A stretch of DNA of 64,000 nucleotides, taken from NCBI RefSeq assembly GCF_019175285.1, contig NC_056528.1:16038806-16102805 (forward strand), given 5' to 3'. The DNA comes from Sceloporus undulatus. Lineage: Eukaryota > Chordata > Lepidosauria > Squamata > Phrynosomatidae. The notes below the pieces were generated by a model that saw nothing but the letters and a program-made list of their open reading frames with translations, did not search any database and was not told where the DNA came from. Below are positions 1 through 9,587 of the stretch, one piece after another. Made by a program: the position numbers and the translations under genes. Within the stretch, counting starts at the first letter, position 1. Each line of letters starts with the position of its first letter.

Positions 1-239
1 TTTTAGAGACAGAAGACTGGCTCACGAACTTGCAAGGCAAGGGGGAAAGAAGGGGGGTTTTCTCCTCTTTTCTGAGGGATCGTGCCCTTGGAGGGGTGGG
101 CAAGGTGGGCCAAGAAAAAAAAAAGAAAGAAACTGGGGAGAAAGAGAGAGAGATCTGGTGCGCCATCCTCCGTGCGTTTTTACGCATCCAGCTCCAGCTT
201 GCCTCCAGCCATACCCAGCAAGGAATTCCTCGGGAGTAA

Positions 240-403
240 GCTTCATGAAAGCCACTGGGTGACCAGTCACACTCTCTCAGCCTCACGGAAGACCCTGGCC
301 AACCTCCCCTACCCACATCTGGCCCAGAAAACTCCCTGATGGCGTCTCCTTAGGGTTGCCACAAGTTGGAAACGACTTGAAGGCACACAACAACAAGAAC
401 TAA
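240..403 (+). mobile_element. tRNA-derived lizard SINE, diverged 3' part
   Basis: The 3' half is recognisable: 'cactgggtgacc', 'cactctctcagcctca', 'agggttgccacaagttgg' and the tail 'gacttgaaggcacacaacaa'. The tRNA-like head is missing or too diverged. The counterpart in the duplicate is at about 9815-9983. Confidence 0.7.
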
Positions 404-419
404 AGCCTTCCCCTCCAGC

Positions 420-810
420 CCAAATGGGGACAACAGTTTGGGGACAAAAGTCTTCCTGATGGCGGATTTCATTTGGGGCATGACAATCCCTCACTCTCCC
501 AAAGGCATGTTTTTATCTTAAATGGAGACAAGGATCTTCTTTGGGGACTGGCTGCAAAAGCCCTGAAAATCTTCCTGTGGGTGGATTTGGGGCATGCCAA
601 TCCTCCACCTCCAAAGGCATCTTTTTTTCTTTTTCTTAAATCGGGGAAAGAATCCTCTTTAGGGATTCACTGCAAAAGCCCTGAAAGTCTTCCTGTCGGT
701 GAATTCTGGGCATGCCAATCCCTCTCTCTCCAAAGGCAGGTTTGTCTTAAATGGGGACAAGGCTTAGGCTGCTAAAGCCCTGGAAGTCTTCCCTGTGGGT
801 GGCTTTGGGT
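420..810 (+). repeat. Tandem repeat, ~125-bp unit, about 3 copies
   Basis: Successive units share the order: dispersed 'tggggacaagg', 'ctgcaaaagccctg', a 'cttcctgtgggtgg'-like stretch, 'ggggcatgccaatcc' and 'tccaaaggca'. Units begin near 425, 530, 640 and 745 and are diverged. The same array recurs in the right-hand duplicate at about 10005-10395. Confidence 0.7.
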
Positions 811-1139
811 GGAACGGCTGGGCTTTAGGATTTTGGAGGCCAGGGTTCGAGTCCCAGCTTGGCCATGAGGCTGCCCGCAAGAGCAAGATCTGCTTACCTT
901 CCGCTGGGCGCTGATGGTTTTGCGCAGAGGTTCCTCCTTCCCAGTCCCGGACCAGCCACCTCCAGCTTGCCCAGTCGCCTTCTTTTATAGCCAGCCCTCT
1001 CTCCTCCCTTCCCCGAAGGGCAGAGGAGGAGCCAGGGCCCAGAAATGAGGCGGGCAAGTTTCCTTTCCAAAAAGGATGGTGACACCATTTGCCTGCTGGC
1101 GCTTTTCCTTCCTCATAGCTTTCTTTGGGCCTCATAGTT

Positions 1140-1290
1140 GCTCTCCAAAGCCAAAACTTTGGGGCTGGGGGGAAATGCACTCTGCACATGCCCAGAGGCG
1201 TTTTGTAAGAAGCCTCCTCTCCAAAGCCAAGACTTTTGGGTTGGAAAAAAATTGCACTCTGCACATGCTCAGAGGCGTTTTGTGACCTTG
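1140..1290 (+). repeat. Two-copy tandem repeat, ~70 bp
   Basis: Two adjacent units share 'tctccaaagcc', 'ttttggg', 'tgcactctgcacatgc' and 'cagaggcgttttgt'. It lies directly upstream of a SINE. The open frame on the opposite strand (764-1300) crosses this repeat and is not treated as a gene. A duplicate lies at about 10720-10880. Confidence 0.65.
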
Positions 1291-1420
1291 AGCAAGTCAC
1301 ACTCTCTCAGCCTCAGAGGATGGCCATGGCAAACCCCTTCTGAACAAATCATACCAAGCAAAACCCTATGATAAGTTCGACTTAGGGTCGCCGTTAGTTA
1401 AAAATGACTCAGAAGCACAG
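1276..1420 (+). mobile_element. tRNA-derived lizard SINE, 3' part
   Basis: Carries 'agcaagtcacactctctcag', 'accccttctgaacaaatc' and the 'agggtcgcc' block, with a degraded tail. The duplicate copy is at about 10873-11010. Confidence 0.75.
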
Positions 1421-3097
1421 GACACCTCTCAGTCAGAGTGACCAGATGTCCTCTTTTCCCAGGACATGTCCTCCATTTCAACCTTCTGTCCAGGAGGCAT
1501 ACCAAAACGTCCTCCATGCTGAGCCTGACGAAGAAGCAAATTCAAGGTTGGATTTTTAGGGGTGTCCAGCCAAAAGAGAAATAAAAAGAGCAGGCAAAGA
1601 ACAATCCCAGCAACAACAAGACAAAGACCTAATAACCTCATCTGACCTTTTCTTATGCTGTCTGGGAAGAATTTTGTTCATCAGCAAGGAGTCCTGAGGA
1701 ACCAGGATTTTGCCTTCTTACTCAGCTGCCTTCATGGTGGTTGGAAAGTGTAGGGAGAAACCCTACTAAGGGGTGGTTAAGATAGAAGAGAGACAGAGAG
1801 AAAAGTGAGAGCATGGGTCAGAGAGAGAGAAAGAGAGAGAAAGAAAGACAAGAAGGATCCTCAGCAACAGCAGCACCATGTGATGTAATAAACAGAGCAA
1901 GCCTTTTGGAGTTTTGATTGCAAGATATTCCAAAAGACACCAAAGCTCAGTGGCTACTAGTTAAGATGGGTTCTGCATGACCTCTGGTCTCAGGTCCAGT
2001 CTGCCCAGCAAAAAGAATGCAGTTTGACCATGCTTTGACAGCCATGGCTCAGTGATACGGAGACTTTTGCTTCCCAGCAGACTGGGGCAAGAGCAAACTG
2101 CTGCAGCCTCTCTTAACTTGTATGTCCTTCCATAGTCATAACTTTGGCCATCTTGACCGCACTTTGGTGCTGCTTGGCCACACATGTCCCAGGGTTGGTC
2201 TGTGAAATGTTGGAGGGGATGAGGCTGCAGGCATGTTCATATCAGCTTGGAAATAAGCCCCGGAGAATTTGGCTAGAATGCTGTTCCGTGGCCACTTGTT
2301 TTAAAATAGTGTTTTTCCTGCAAAATCAAACTACCAACGCAGGCCCATAGGAAAGAATTCGTCTTGCCCTATGGCAAGTATTTCTGTCCAGCTAACTGCC
2401 AGTACTCTGGTTGGGACTGGTACAGTAAATATTATCATCCAAAGAAGAAAGCTCAGGGTGGCTCTAGGCACTGGAAGAAGCAAAATGACTCCCTCATCTT
2501 AGCAAAAGGTCAGGGATATTTAAACTCAGGAAAGGACCTTGTCAGAACAATTTATCTTTTTCCTAGTGGCATGAAACTACATCTCCCTCCAACTTAAGAA
2601 AAATTACGTCTAGTACTGGGCAAGGAGTATGGGTCACAACAACTCAAGAGGAGACATTTTTGGACCCGATCAATGGCTATTCCCCTCCCCCCCCAGCACA
2701 CTGTCCCCATCTGTTTGGCCCCACTCTTGTCCTAGTAAATATGCTGACAATGATGGCCTTAATGAGTAATCTCTCATGTCTTGGCTGGTTTGCTGACAAA
2801 CAAGCCTCCTCCACTGGCGAGGAACTAGTCAGGACTGGCTAGGCATCATCTCCCGTCCCGAGGAAAGTGGAAGGTCCTCTGAGCTTTGCTTTGCTCAGCA
2901 GACTGTCTTCTTTGTCCTTACTGGACACATATCCCTATGGTTTGCTCTCATTGAGTGATGCCAGCCCTACCATTGGGCAGAATGAGGTGGTTGCTTTGGG
3001 TGGCAGTTGCTGGGAAGTGGCAGCAAAGGGTTGGGGAGAAGCCTTTGTGCCATGCAACACGTCTTCCACTATCCCATCTTCTTCTGATATGACAAAC

Positions 3098-3228
3098 ATG
3101 ATGGTGTGGTTTGAGCACTGGACCACAGCTTTTCAGACCAGGGTTCAAATGCCCTGCCTAGCCATGAAAACCGTCTCTCCTTGAGTGAGTCACAGTCTCT
3201 CAGCCTCAAAGGGAAGCAAAGGCAAAGG
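3098..3228 (+). mobile_element. tRNA-derived lizard SINE, 5' part
   Basis: The head 'tggtttgagcactggacc' and the B-box-like 'agggttcaaatgccc' are present. The element stops within the 'cagcctcaaagg' block, where an oppositely oriented copy begins. The counterpart is at about 12700-12800. Confidence 0.75.
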
Positions 3229-3235
3229 ATTTTTT

Positions 3236-3470
3236 GTTTTGGTTGCTTGCCTTCAAGTCCTTTCTGACCTATGGCGAACCCAAGGCACACCTATCCTGGG
3301 GTTTTCTTGGCATGATTTGTGTAGAGGAGGTTTACTATGAGTCTGAGAGTGTGTGACTTGCTCGAGGTCACCCAATGGGTTTCGTTGTTAAGTAGGGATT
3401 CAAACCCTGGTCTTCAGAGTCATAGTCCAACATTCAAACACCCCTACACTACGCTGTCTCTCAACTTCCA
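3236..3470 (-). mobile_element. tRNA-derived lizard SINE, near full length
   Basis: In reverse orientation it shows 'gccttcaagtc', 'tcctggggttttcttggc', 'tgacttgctcgaggtcaccc' and the B-box complement 'ggattcaaaccctgg'. It sits head to tail with the opposite SINE at 3098. The counterpart is at about 12830-13050. Confidence 0.85.
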
Positions 3471-3965
3471 CATAAACATGGTTTGAAAGCAGATACACAC
3501 ACACACTCACAAACTGGGGGTTTAGCTAAGCCGACAGCATTCTTTCTCCCAGATTTTTCCTACAAGGTTATCATGTCCTCTCATCTTGTTTTACGATGCT
3601 TACGCTGGTCATCCCCTCCAGTATTCCTGGCCTTTGGCTTTGCCCTAATCCCTTCCGAAATGCAATTTTGGGGACTAAGAAGGAAGAAAGGAAACCAAAG
3701 AGCAAAAGTTGTTTTCCTCCTGCAATGGGGAAACTGAGGTTTGCTTGGCAAATAATTAGATGACGCCTACTCCGGTATTTACGGTCTGGATTATTTTGTC
3801 CCCTAACTGCTGCCTTTGCATCTTTGTTATTTATTTTTAAATGCCAAAGTCCATGACGTAGTGATAGGGGCTGACTTTCCTGCTTCTTGGAGAGCAACGC
3901 CTGGAGAAAAATCCCAGATGTTGGTTGAAACGATGGTGATGTCAAGATGTGCCTACTCTTAACAT

Positions 3966-4158
3966 TTGTTGTTGTTGTGCACCTTCAGGCTGTTTCCAAC
4001 TTATGGTGACACTAAGGTTTTCATGGAATTTTCTTGGCAGGTTTCATCACAGGGGGCTTGCCATTGCTATCCTTTGAGGCCAAGCCAGGATTCGAATCTT
4101 AGTCTCTAGAATCATAGTCCAAGGATCAAACCACCATACCACATTGTCTCTCTCCATA
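3966..4158 (-). mobile_element. tRNA-derived lizard SINE
   Basis: Reverse copy from the tail 'tgttgttgttgtgcacc' through 'tatggtgacactaagg' to 'ggattcgaatcttagtctc'. The counterpart is at about 13530-13725. Confidence 0.85.
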
Positions 4159-4193
4159 TGGCCTAGAGACTGAAGTTAAATAAAGGAAGTGCT

Positions 4194-4470
4194 GTTTGTT
4201 GTGTCATTTCCAACTGATGGTGACCCTACATGATCCTATCATGGAGTTTTCTTGGCATGATTTGTTCAGCAAAGATTTGCCATGGCCTTCCCCTGAGGCT
4301 GAGAGAGTGTGACTTGACCATGGTCATCTAGCGGATTTCCATGGCTGGTCTCCCGAGTATCATCTAACTCTCAAACCACTATGCCACTATATGTGACTTG
4401 TCCATGGTCACCCAGTGGGTTTCCATGACTGGGCACAAATTAGAACCCAGGTCTCCAAAGCCATAGTTTT
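4194..4470 (-). mobile_element. tRNA-derived lizard SINE, with a partial second copy
   Basis: Reverse copy with 'tggtgaccctacatgatcc', 'cttcccctgaggctgagaga' and a degenerate B-box end by 4392. A further partial repeat of the 'tgacttgtccatggtcaccc' block follows to about 4470. The counterpart is at about 13755-14030. Confidence 0.75.
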
Positions 4471-4917
4471 CATTCTTCTGAGCTTGGGCCCTGGATCTGT
4501 TCTTACCTTCAAGGCCTCATGGATTCCAGGGTGGGTCAAAACCACGTCTTGCTCCTAATGCCTCTGGAAATGGAGACCTTGTGGAAAGATTGTGGAATGT
4601 GCTTTTTCAAACCAAGGTGGTTTCGTCCCCTTTGGGGGTCCCTGGAAAATGCAGGTTCTCATTCCATTCCTAATTATGGGTCATTTTGCTAATGGTTGCA
4701 TGTCTGCGTGCATTTCTCTCCCTTTCCTTTATTTCCGTAGAAGGGGAGATAAGAAACATTGTCCTTGTCAAGTCTCAAAAGCAAGGTCAGCAGCCAGATT
4801 GTTTGGGTGCATTTTCTTTGCCGTTGCTTCCAAAGTGGAAAGTGCAAAGCCAAGAGTGCCCTCGAACTTACAATTTTCTTAAGCGGCTTTAAAGGTAAAG
4901 CAGTTTTTATGAGTCTA

Positions 4918-5130
4918 TCGGTGTGGTGCCATGGTTTGAAGGTTGGACTAGGACTTTGGGGAACCAGAGTTTGAATCCCACTCAGCCAAGGAGACCCACT
5001 GGCCAACTTTGGGAAAGTCACATTCTCTCAGCCCTAGAGAAAACAGAATAAATCCCGACAAGAAAACATCTAAGATAGGATGTCCGATAGTCAGAGTCCA
5101 CTTGAAGGCACATAACAACAACAAAGCCCT
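4918..5130 (+). mobile_element. tRNA-derived lizard SINE spanning the duplication edge
   Basis: Forward copy from 'tggtttgaaggttggacta' to the tail 'cttgaaggcacataacaa'. Only its first ~155 bp are present in the right-hand duplicate (14480-14638), so the duplication breakpoint lies inside this element. Confidence 0.85.
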
Positions 5131-6321
5131 TTTCTACTATAGATTCAAAAAAATTGGAAGGGCTCCTGGAAGCCAAGAGGTCAGACTACAATGTCCAGCA
5201 TCCTCACCATTGGCTGTGCTGGCTAGGGATTATGAGAGTTGCAGATGCTAGAATAGTAATTCATAAGAACATGGAGCAAACGACAAGGGAAGGAGATCCA
5301 AGAAACACTAGGAATGAAGCCGACACAAGAGGGTTGAAGGGAGAGGGTGGATGGAGCATCTCTGTATGGAGGGACACAGATAAGAATGAAAAGTAAACAA
5401 GACTCCCTGGATGAAATAAACAAGATGAAAAGAATAACACACAAACAACAAATGTAGAATGTGTGCCTGGCTTTTGAATATCAGGTCTTGAAAGATTTAA
5501 TCCAGATTACACACTTCAGGCAAACTTTCCTGATACGAGGCATTATATTGACATCCTTAATGAAAAACATTTAAATCTTAAAAAGCAGAAAGGGTAGCAA
5601 GATAATAATAATAAAAAATACAAACACAACCCTTAGAAGACCTCGATTTATAAACTAGACATCCCAACTCCAAGCCCAAGGCTTCAAGCTACACTACAAA
5701 AATGCTCGCAATGGCAAGTAACTGTAAGAAGGTCACATACAAGTGTGGCCAATATCTCTCCTTCGCAAAGCACTCACAGAAGGAACAATAAGGTATGGGT
5801 GTGAAGAAGAAAAAAGGGGGAATGAAAGAAGAAGTACTAAAAAGGAGACCACCAGACCTCTTGCGGTGTATTCAAAACATACACAAACACAAAGCTTGTA
5901 GGATCCAGACAAAGGTCTCTGATACAAACAGTACAAGAAAACATGTCGATGTTGGAAGCCTTCGGATGGCCGGTGCTGGACCATCGAAATCCACGGGGAG
6001 ACTGGCGAAGATAATTCGAGGAGACATTGATAGCTCCTTCTGGAAGATGTATAAACGCCTTAAACAAATGAATGCAAAAGGAGCTAGAGCAAACTGTGTG
6101 TGTTTCATCACCTTCAGAGTGACTGTCGACGATGTGACGCCAATGAATTCATAGAGTTTTCAAGCAAGGAATCCACAAGGTGGTTTCAGCCCTTTCTCGA
6201 AATACCAAAGACCTGTATTCATTGCATCTACCATCAAGTATAAACCAGAGCGAACCTGCTTACTTCAAGAATGTGCCTTATCGAATATTAGAGCCCACAA
6301 AAAAGAATAAATAAAAAACCA
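5131..6321. other. Non-coding stretch, no gene supported
   Basis: AT-rich unique-looking sequence. A plus-strand open frame of 119 codons at 5795-6154 is lysine- and arginine-rich with no domain I recognise. It has no splice or promoter support, so I do not call it a gene. Confidence 0.5.
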
Positions 6322-6518
6322 AATGGGCAGTGGTTTGAGCACTGGATATTACCTGAGCCAGGTTTGCCATGTAAAAACCACACTGTGACTTGGGCAATGT
6401 TACACCTTCACTCAGAGGAGGCAAGCAAACCACCCGAAGAAACTGCCAAGAAAACCCCATGATAGGTTTGTCAGTCAGAAAATACTTAAGGCATACAGCA
6501 ACAACACAAAAAAAAAAC
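6322..6518 (+). mobile_element. tRNA-derived lizard SINE
   Basis: Forward, diverged copy: 'cagtggtttgagcactgga', 'gtgacttgggcaatgttaca', 'gccaagaaaaccccatgata' and the tail 'ggcatacagcaacaacac'. Confidence 0.8.
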
Positions 6519-8000
6519 CTTACCAAACCCCTTCATTCTCAGTATGTGCCTTCATGGCAAATGGCCCAGTCCCCATTTGCAGGCAAAAAACATGTTCCCT
6601 CTCTGAAACTTGGGCAGCTTCGACCAATGCCATCAAGAATGCTGAATTAGATCAACACTGGAATTCTACATATACGTTCGGATATATGATTAATCGGATT
6701 ATTTTGAGATTAAACCCATTGAATATTTGGAAGATGCTCATGTGCTGAGTTTCTGTAACAAAGCCATGGTGATAAATAATGCCAGAATGAGCTTAGCCTT
6801 CCTTCCCCACTCCCTGTGAGTCAGAGGTAAGCGTTGCCAAGATGAACTCCACTTGTTGCAACCGTTTTGCACACCTGTGACATGAAACCATCGCAGTCAA
6901 CTCCAACTGAAAACCAGGAGGAGATCAAAAATCTTTCTAAGTCATCATCGGACAAAAAAAATGAAGTAAAGATGAAAGACAACACAGCAGGCCAATCAGT
7001 TCTTATCAAGATGGTGCATTAACTCAGGATTGAAGCGTTTTGCAACCACTTTAACCATGGCCCATGGTATAAGATTTGAATGGCAGTGAAACATAGCCTT
7101 CTAGTTCTAGCCCTCAAGACTGGAATCAGATTAAGTAGGCAGATCAAATGGCTGCCAACCAAACTGGAAAGGATGGTCACGACTTACCTTCAAGGCTCTT
7201 CGGTTTCTTTGTTCAAGTTCTGGTTTTGCAGCGAAGGCCTTCACAGTTCCACACATCAATAATATATGTGGCTAGGAATTTTTTCCCTGAGGTAGTTCAT
7301 GGATGTTGGACCCACTTGTTTAGCTGGAACTGTGTGAGACAGACATGATGGCAATGAAGGAAGAAGAAAAAAAATAAAGATTTTTAGAAATCTTAAAAAA
7401 GGATCAGATCTATAGATCTATCACAGATTTGTTAGGAACAGATACTCCAATTGAACGAATCACCCAGTTTGGACAGTAGTGTATGGACAGAGAGTATTGC
7501 TCTCCCTCAGTGTTCCAAGTTCCAAACCATCACCCACTCATGCTAGGGGGTGAGGGAGTGGAATCCAGCAACACATAATGAGCCCAAGGTTTTATGCAAA
7601 TCAACTTTGGAAAACATAGCGAAGTTAAGTTTATCTTTTTATAACAAAACAAACAAAGCCAAAACCCAAAATTCAGGGGTTTTTTTGTCAAACACACGCA
7701 GGAAGAGGTCTTGCAAAACCCATTATGGCCCTAAAAAACAGTTATCATGGAGACAGAAGGATGCAAAGCGACTGAAAAAGGCGTCCCACCTCCTGGCCAC
7801 CAAAAGAGGATGATTGAATTAACAGTTCACACACCCAAGTGCCAGGGTGGGGATGCTTTGTGGGGTGCTCAAGGGGGGGTAAAGAGGTGTCAGACACATC
7901 TTTAAAACAACCAACAAATCCCTGCGAGGGAGATTGTCAGCCAGAGTCAACAAAACCAGCTTTAGGCCAAGCAAAGAGGGATTAAATTGCAAGCATCCAA
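6519..8000. other. Non-coding stretch, no gene supported
   Basis: I see no splice-consistent open frame, RNA gene or strong repeat. It is ordinary AT-rich intergenic sequence. Confidence 0.5.
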
Positions 8001-8001
8001 T

Positions 8002-8238
8002 GAAGTGTGGTGTTGTGGTTTGAGTGTTGAATAACAATGCGGAACATGGTTCAATTCCCAGCTGGCCATAGAAACCATTGGATGACCTTGGGTAAGTCAC
8101 ACTCTCTCAGCCTCAGAGAAGAGCAAATGGCAAAAACCCACTCTGAACAAACCATTGCCAAGAAAACCCAGATAAGTTGCCTAGGGTCTCCAGAAGTCAG
8201 AAAAACAGCTTGAATCACAAACAACAACAACAAATACA
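8002..8238 (+). mobile_element. tRNA-derived lizard SINE, near full length
   Basis: Forward copy with the 'gtggtttgagtgttga' head, 'gggtaagtcacactctctca', 'gccaagaaaacccagataag' and the tail 'acaaacaacaacaacaaa'. Confidence 0.85.
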
Positions 8239-8391
8239 ATAGGATTTGCATAGCCTCCTCTGAGGTGAGAGGCTGACACTCATGAGCGGAGGAAGGAAAA
8301 CGAACCTGTCTCCAAGTCCTAATCCAAACTCAAACCACTAGGCTATGACTGGCTCCCTCTTAAATAGAGCCTATACAACCTTGTATTCATC

Positions 8392-8482
8392 GGCATTCCC
8401 CTCCAAGTATAACAGGGCTGACCCTGCTTAGCTTCCAAGATCAGACAGGATCGGGTGCCTTTGGGGTATATAGACCTGGCAT
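8392..8482 (-). pseudogene. 5S rRNA-derived fragment (pseudogene or 5S-type SINE head)
   Basis: The reverse complement matches vertebrate 5S rRNA across its central part. The plus strand shows 'gaccctgcttagcttcc', 'agatcagacaggatcggg' and 'ctccaagtat', which are complements of the 5S C-box promoter region. The expected 5S 5' and 3' ends are degraded and several positions differ, so it is not a functional 5S gene. It may be a dispersed pseudogene or the head of a 5S-derived SINE (SINE3 class). Confidence 0.75.
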
Positions 8483-8877
8483 GGTGGAAATATCACACAG
8501 ATCGATCTACTAGCTGCAAGCAAATACACTAGGCAGGAAATCAGTTTGGGCCATCAAATTAAAAAGTCAGTCCCAAGTTGTTCCCCTCTGAGAGATATGG
8601 AAAGACAAAGAACCAGGGAAGCAATGAACATGCAAGGGAACTGGAAAAAAACAAACAGTGAAATGCATAGGCCAAGCCAGGGGATTTGTTCATTCCGGTT
8701 TTAAAAGTGAACAACAGGCAACAAGTGAGAGTTTACAAAAACCCAACAGAATGCTTCTTTTAAGTTGTAAAATAAAAAGCGGGTGGAAAGAACAAGCAAA
8801 GATTTTGCAGGGCAGAGCAAAGGGAAATTGTCTACTTCTCAGATGCATGTGGATAATAATAAGAATCGTGGAATAAT

Positions 8878-9180
8878 TGTAGAGAGATATTTTACGCACC
8901 TTTGAGACTCACTGAAAAGAAATTGGCAGCATGAACTTTCCTAGACTTCACTCTACTTCCTCAAGATATAATTTGGATATAAATAATAATAATAATAAAT
9001 AATAATAATAATAATAATAAATAATAAGAATCTATAATAAAATAATGTACGAGCTTTGTGCATACGTACTGAATAAGCCCCGGGCAGAACTTTCCCAGAC
9101 TTCACTCTACTTCCTCAGATAGCATTTGGAAAGATTGTCTTTGTCAAGTCTCCAACAGACTTAGGAAGAAGGCACACATT
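8878..9180 (+). repeat. Interspersed repeat fragments flanking an AAT microsatellite
   Basis: The motif 'gcacctttgagactcactg', followed by 'agcatgaactttcctagact' and 'ctacttcctca', occurs at 8899-8970. Its second half recurs at 9080-9130. Related motifs lie at 20700-20750 (reverse) and in the 54655-55550 array. I cannot name the family. Confidence 0.55.
8980..9040 (+). repeat. (AAT)n microsatellite
   Basis: A run of AAT triplets with occasional extra A bases, about 55 bp. Confidence 0.95.
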
Positions 9181-9239
9181 TATAGGCTCCAACCCCCATT
9201 CCTTCTAGCAGGCGAAAATGGTGGCCAGAATGTGAGCCA

Positions 9240-9587
9240 ACCATTCCCATCATCCACCTACCTGACCCCCAGAGGTTTAATATGCACAAATTAAGTTGTC
9301 TTTTTTTGTCTCTCAATGTGCAAGAAAGCGATTAGCAAGAAAGAAAGACTCCATTGTGCGCGCACGGCCGGATTTTGGACAAGTTTCGCAAGCCACTTGG
9401 GGAGGGCTTTGTGGTGTTAAGCAGGAGGAGCTAACACAGCCATTCCATGGGAACTCCGAGGAAGAAAAGAGACCCTCCTTCCTCTCATTGCTTCTCAGAG
9501 TGCACACGTGGAGGAGACAAAAGACAAACTTGGGCCAAGTTGAAAGGCAACAAAGGATCTGTGCTTGATGGAAAGCAAAGAGGAGGT
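9240..9587. other. Non-coding stretch left of the duplicate copy
   Basis: Includes a locally CpG-rich patch near 9355-9375. The open frames on both strands overlap one another and lack splice logic. I see no supportable gene. Confidence 0.45.

Larger units (their letters stand above)
1..5072. repeat. Left copy of a ~5.07-kb segmental duplication
   Basis: This block aligns end to end with 9588-14638. The two copies share the same order of SINEs, minisatellite and unique sequence. Differences are chiefly one-base insertions and deletions with few substitutions. The left edge coincides with the window start, so the copy may extend further left. The right edge falls inside a SINE, after which the copies diverge. 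I see no coding gene in it: the longer open frames run through SINEs and through the repeats near 1140-1300. It could be a true tandem duplication or an unmerged alternative assembly of one locus. Confidence 0.9.

Noticed and set aside
764-1300. Minus-strand open frame of 178 codons near the left end
   Set aside because: Overlaps the ~70-bp tandem repeat and a SINE, and the duplicate copy does not keep the frame because of indels. Not under coding constraint.
5795-6154. Plus-strand 119-codon open frame
   Set aside because: No recognisable domain, no clear promoter or splice sites, and overlapping open frames on the other strand. Not enough for a gene call.
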